Below, piece after piece: positions 61,763-64,000 of a stretch of DNA of 64,000 nucleotides (positions are counted from its first letter, which is position 1; the number at the start of each line of letters is the position of its first letter). A program made the translations under genes and the position numbers. Location of the stretch: assembly GCF_900106525.1 (NCBI RefSeq), contig NZ_FNOG01000005.1, forward strand, positions 1 to 64,000. The letters run 5' to 3'. The notes beneath the pieces were generated by a model. It had not been told where the DNA came from, searched no databases, and saw only the letters and a program-made list of their open reading frames with translations. This stretch comes from Lysobacter enzymogenes. GTDB lineage: Bacteria > Pseudomonadota > Gammaproteobacteria > Xanthomonadales > Xanthomonadaceae.

Positions 61763-62413
61763 CTAAGCGCCGGTCTGCCGGTGCGGCGCGTGCACCGGTT
61801 TGGACTCGGGCGATTTGTCCTGGCGCAGGAAGATCGACAGCACCACGATCGCCAGCACCGCGAGGAATTCGCTCTGCCAGTTCTGCAACGACTCGAACCA
61901 GAAAGACGCGCTTTCCAGGTGCCCGACCAGACTTTCCTCAGCCCGCCCCTGGATCTGCCGCTGCTCGTTCTCGTGCCGCCAACTGCCGTAACCGTGCAGC
62001 GCGAACGAGGCCAGGAACAGGCCGATGAACGCCAGCGTCAACGAGTTCGCATAGAGCTTGCGCCATACCCCGCCCTTGCGAACCGGCCAGGGAGTGGGGC
62101 CCGGATCGATCTTGTCGGGCTCTTCTTCGAATCCGCGCGATTCGGCCGAACCCAGCTGCCGCAGCCACACCGTCAGCAAGACGTACATGCCCATCTGCAG
62201 AAACTCGCTTTCCCAGTTCTCGAACGTCGCGGAGATGAAATGCCCGCTGCTGAAGTAGGCCGTCAGATCCAGTGGCGGCCGCCCCGCACGCACGAGTTCT
62301 TGGTTCCAGCTCGCCTGCCCGGTCAGTACCTGCCCCAGCAGAAACACAACGAAGATCGCGGTCAGCACCAAGCTCAGTGCGTTGCGTTGCCAGAAAGACG
62401 GTTCGCGTCGCAT
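61763..62413 (-). CDS. DUF6766-like membrane protein
   Basis: A 216-residue protein with four membrane segments arranged as two similar halves. Each half has a hydrophobic helix, then a WESEFLQMG- or WQSEFLAV-type segment (FENWESEFLQMGMYVLLTVW; LQNWQSEFLAVLAIVVLSIF) and LRQ. The repeat suggests duplication of a two-helix unit. It matches the DUF6766 pattern; function unknown. ATG 62413 is chosen at MRREPSFWQRNALSLVLTAI; an ATG at 62494 would add a less likely leader. Confidence 0.82.
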   Translation of the reverse strand: MRREPSFWQRNALSLVLTAIFVVFLLGQVLTGQASWNQELVRAGRPPLDLTAYFSSGHFISATFENWESEFLQMGMYVLLTVWLRQLGSAESRGFEEEPDKIDPGPTPWPVRKGGVWRKLYANSLTLAFIGLFLASFALHGYGSWRHENEQRQIQGRAEESLVGHLESASFWFESLQNWQSEFLAVLAIVVLSIFLRQDKSPESKPVHAPHRQTGA

Positions 62414-62573
62414 GGGCGATGGGTTCCGGTCGGAGGATCGTTGCCGCAACCATCCGCCGGTCGCTGTTAGCGCGATGTTCACGCCAAAGTTCACCAGTAC
62501 TGAATTCCATCGGCATTAGGTTGCACTACGCAAGCAACGCACCTTCGCCAGCAATCGCCCCGGAGAAATAACG

Positions 62574-63191
62574 ATGGCCAGCAAGAAAAACGACCGTGCG
62601 CAGTTGAACGAGCTGCTCTACCAGGCCTTGGAAACCGAAAGCGGCGGAATCGAGATCTACCAGACGGCGCTGGAATGCGCGGTCAACGACGATTTGCGCG
62701 AGGAATGGCAAGGCTATCTCGACGAGACCCGCCGCCATCACCAGATACTGACGACGCTCCTGACCGAGATGGGGCTGGATCCGCAGGCGGGTTCGCCCGG
62801 ACGCGAGGTAGTCGCGCACATCGGCGCGTCCCTGGTGAAAGCCATGCGCATGGCTCAGCAAGCCGGCGACCCCCAGGCCGCCGAACTGGTCGCGGCCGAG
62901 TGCGTCGTGCTGGCCGAGACCAAGGACCACCAGAACTGGGAACTGATCGGCCACGTCGCCAAAAACACCAGCGGCAAGCAGGCGCAAGTGCTGATGGACG
63001 CTTACGAACAGGTGGAAAAGGAAGAGGATCACCACCTTTATCACACCAAGGGTTGGGGCCGGGAACTGTGGATCGCCAGTCTCGGCTTCAAGGCGGTGCT
63101 GCCGCCGCCGGAAGAGATCAAGCACGTCGAAACCGCGATCGGCGCGTCGCGCGCCGAACAGGCGCGCGAGCAGATGTTGAAGAAGAACTGA
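62574..63191 (+). CDS. Ferritin-like domain protein
   Basis: A 205-residue mainly helical protein of the ferritin/rubrerythrin-like type: NELLYQALETESGGIEIYQT (E and ExxH-like ligands), YLDETRRHHQILTTLLTEMG, VLAETKDHQNWELIGHVAKN and EQVEKEEDHHLYHTKGW. The paired Glu/His residues are expected to bind a di-metal site. It probably protects against metal or peroxide stress beside KatE. A GGAG site lies 9 bp before ATG 62574. Its last 24 codons are duplicated at 41758-41830. Confidence 0.88.
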   Translation: MASKKNDRAQLNELLYQALETESGGIEIYQTALECAVNDDLREEWQGYLDETRRHHQILTTLLTEMGLDPQAGSPGREVVAHIGASLVKAMRMAQQAGDPQAAELVAAECVVLAETKDHQNWELIGHVAKNTSGKQAQVLMDAYEQVEKEEDHHLYHTKGWGRELWIASLGFKAVLPPPEEIKHVETAIGASRAEQAREQMLKKN

Positions 63192-63231
63192 GCGACGGCT
63201 GCTCCGGCCTCGCATCGCTTCGTTACCGCCG

Positions 63232-63258
63232 CCGCCCGGAAGCGTCGCTTCCGGGCGG
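63232..63258 (+). terminator. Terminator hairpin after the ferritin-like gene
   Basis: CCGCCCGGAAGC (63232-63243) pairs perfectly with GCTTCCGGGCGG (63247-63258), loop GTC; a short T run (TTTT) follows 7 nt later. Strong stem, weak T tract. Confidence 0.7.
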
Positions 63259-63473
63259 TTCGCGTTTTCGCCGCTCGCAACGCACGCACGGCTGCCGCCT
63301 CGATGCGCCGCTAGCGTGAGCGATTTCCTACTTCTGCGCTGAACGGTTAAGCCGCATCGGCGAATAGAAATCTATCTTCCGCGAATGCCGTTTTATTCAC
63401 GTTGCGGCGACCCTGCGCTGCTTACGGTCGGCGACCTGAGGGACATCCTCTTCAACGCTAAGGAACGCTCACG

Positions 63474-63851
63474 ATGGGTATGCAAGCTTTCGAGACCACG
63501 CATGAAATCGCATTGGTAGTGGATGCCGATGCCGAACTGGCGCATTGGCGTTCCGGATTTCGGCAGTTGCCGCATTGCCGGTCGCTGCGATGGGACGAGG
63601 TCAAGCCGGCGCTCAAGCTGGGCATCGATGCCTGCCTCAAGGCCAATGGCCGCGACCTGACCGAAATGGTCGAAGAACTGGAAGCCCGTTACCGGCGCAC
63701 CGGCAACGAATCGCGCCTGGACTGGCGCCAAGCACGCGACCTCGTCGCCATGGTGTGGGTCCGCATCTGGGAGCGAAGCCGGAACCCGACGATCGCGTCG
63801 ATGGCGCCGATTGCCAGCGGCAGCGCGACCTTGGGACTGCGCGTGCGCTGA
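63474..63851 (+). CDS. Hypothetical protein, stress-region family
   Basis: A 125-residue soluble protein: ETTHEIALVVDADAELAHWR, CRSLRWDEVKPALKLGIDAC, ARYRRTGNESRLDWRQARDL and VAMVWVRIWERS. I have no named family, but it has a close paralogue at 57327 and similar small proteins are common beside KatE/CsbD-type genes in Xanthomonadaceae. Probably a helical stress-related protein. AAGGAA lies upstream of ATG 63474. The intact copy helps prove that the 57327 copy is broken. Confidence 0.82.
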   Translation: MGMQAFETTHEIALVVDADAELAHWRSGFRQLPHCRSLRWDEVKPALKLGIDACLKANGRDLTEMVEELEARYRRTGNESRLDWRQARDLVAMVWVRIWERSRNPTIASMAPIASGSATLGLRVR

Positions 63852-63933
63852 TCTCGCGCCTGCGCCGATCGCGCCGTCAGGGGCGATCCCGCCGGTGCTC
63901 GCCGCCCCCCACCCTGTCCCTTGGAGAACTCTC

Positions 63934-64000
63934 ATGCTGCATTACGCCGTGGTATTCCTGGTTATCGCGCTCATCGCCGGCGTGCTCGGCTTCACCGGCA
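63934..64000 (+). CDS. DUF1328-type small membrane protein, 5' part
   Basis: The first 22 codons (MLHYAVVFLVIALIAGVLGF then TG) of a small membrane protein of the DUF1328/YtjA kind; the rest lies outside the window. TTGGAG precedes ATG 63934. Such proteins have two helices and are often next to CsbD-like stress genes. Confidence 0.8.
   Translation, partial: MLHYAVVFLVIALIAGVLGFTG

Overview
The window is GC-rich proteobacterial DNA that most resembles a Xanthomonadaceae chromosome, probably Lysobacter or a close relative. This rests on a gum-type exopolysaccharide locus (GumB/GumC/GumD homologues, a GumM-type GT26 domain), a CopL-family protein, a large TonB-dependent receptor, and tightly packed ATGA/GTGA-overlapped operons. 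No organism name can be proved from the sequence. I found no rRNA, tRNA, CRISPR array or intact insertion sequence.

Layout. 1-2.4 kb: 5' end of an NAD-type isocitrate dehydrogenase (minus strand), a small membrane protein and a fasciclin-domain protein. 2.4-5.8 kb: a LysR regulator divergent from two NTF2-like proteins, a quinone-reductase-type MDR and DoxX, probably a redox-stress operon. 6.3-9.8 kb: a three-gene minus-strand operon joining an unknown protein, a double-domain KaiC-like ATPase and a diguanylate cyclase/histidine kinase hybrid. 10.2-13.3 kb: CsbD, a triple-PAS LuxR regulator and a membrane protein. 13.4-30.1 kb: the exopolysaccharide locus with galE, Wzx flippase, a JmjC/cupin-like protein, a GNAT, two GT4 glycosyltransferases, a beta-propeller protein, a GT26-CpsD-like fusion, a Wzy-like polymerase, a GH5 hydrolase, GumC, GumB and GumD. 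31-32.8 kb: an outer-membrane barrel and a secreted protein.

32.9-41.8 kb is a ten-gene plus-strand set: ECF sigma, anti-sigma, desaturase, FAD oxidoreductase, DUF1365, two CFA-synthase-like methyltransferases, DUF2878, DUF1295 and a lipocalin lipoprotein. It looks like a stress-controlled membrane-lipid remodelling locus. 42.7-50 kb is a metal-related outer-membrane locus (CopL-like protein, TonB receptor, PepSY protein, PepSY-ferredoxin reductase, DUF411 protein) divergent from a HutC/GntR regulator; two operator-like sites lie between them. 50.3-52 kb encodes a bacterial neprosin-type protease and a Cys-rich lipoprotein. 53-56 kb: alpha/beta hydrolase, GST and LysR.

56-64 kb is a stress-gene region (KatE catalase, ferritin-like protein, VOC protein, DUF1328 start) mixed with damaged genes: a paralogue with an early amber codon, an N-terminally truncated SDR and an internally deleted Nei-type glycosylase. 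A 73-bp copy of the 3' end of the ferritin-like gene lies about 21 kb away behind the lipocalin gene, which suggests past rearrangement.

The best candidates for something undescribed are the KaiC-DGC/HK operon, the GT26-CpsD fusion with a degenerate P-loop in the exopolysaccharide locus, and the ECF-controlled lipid operon.
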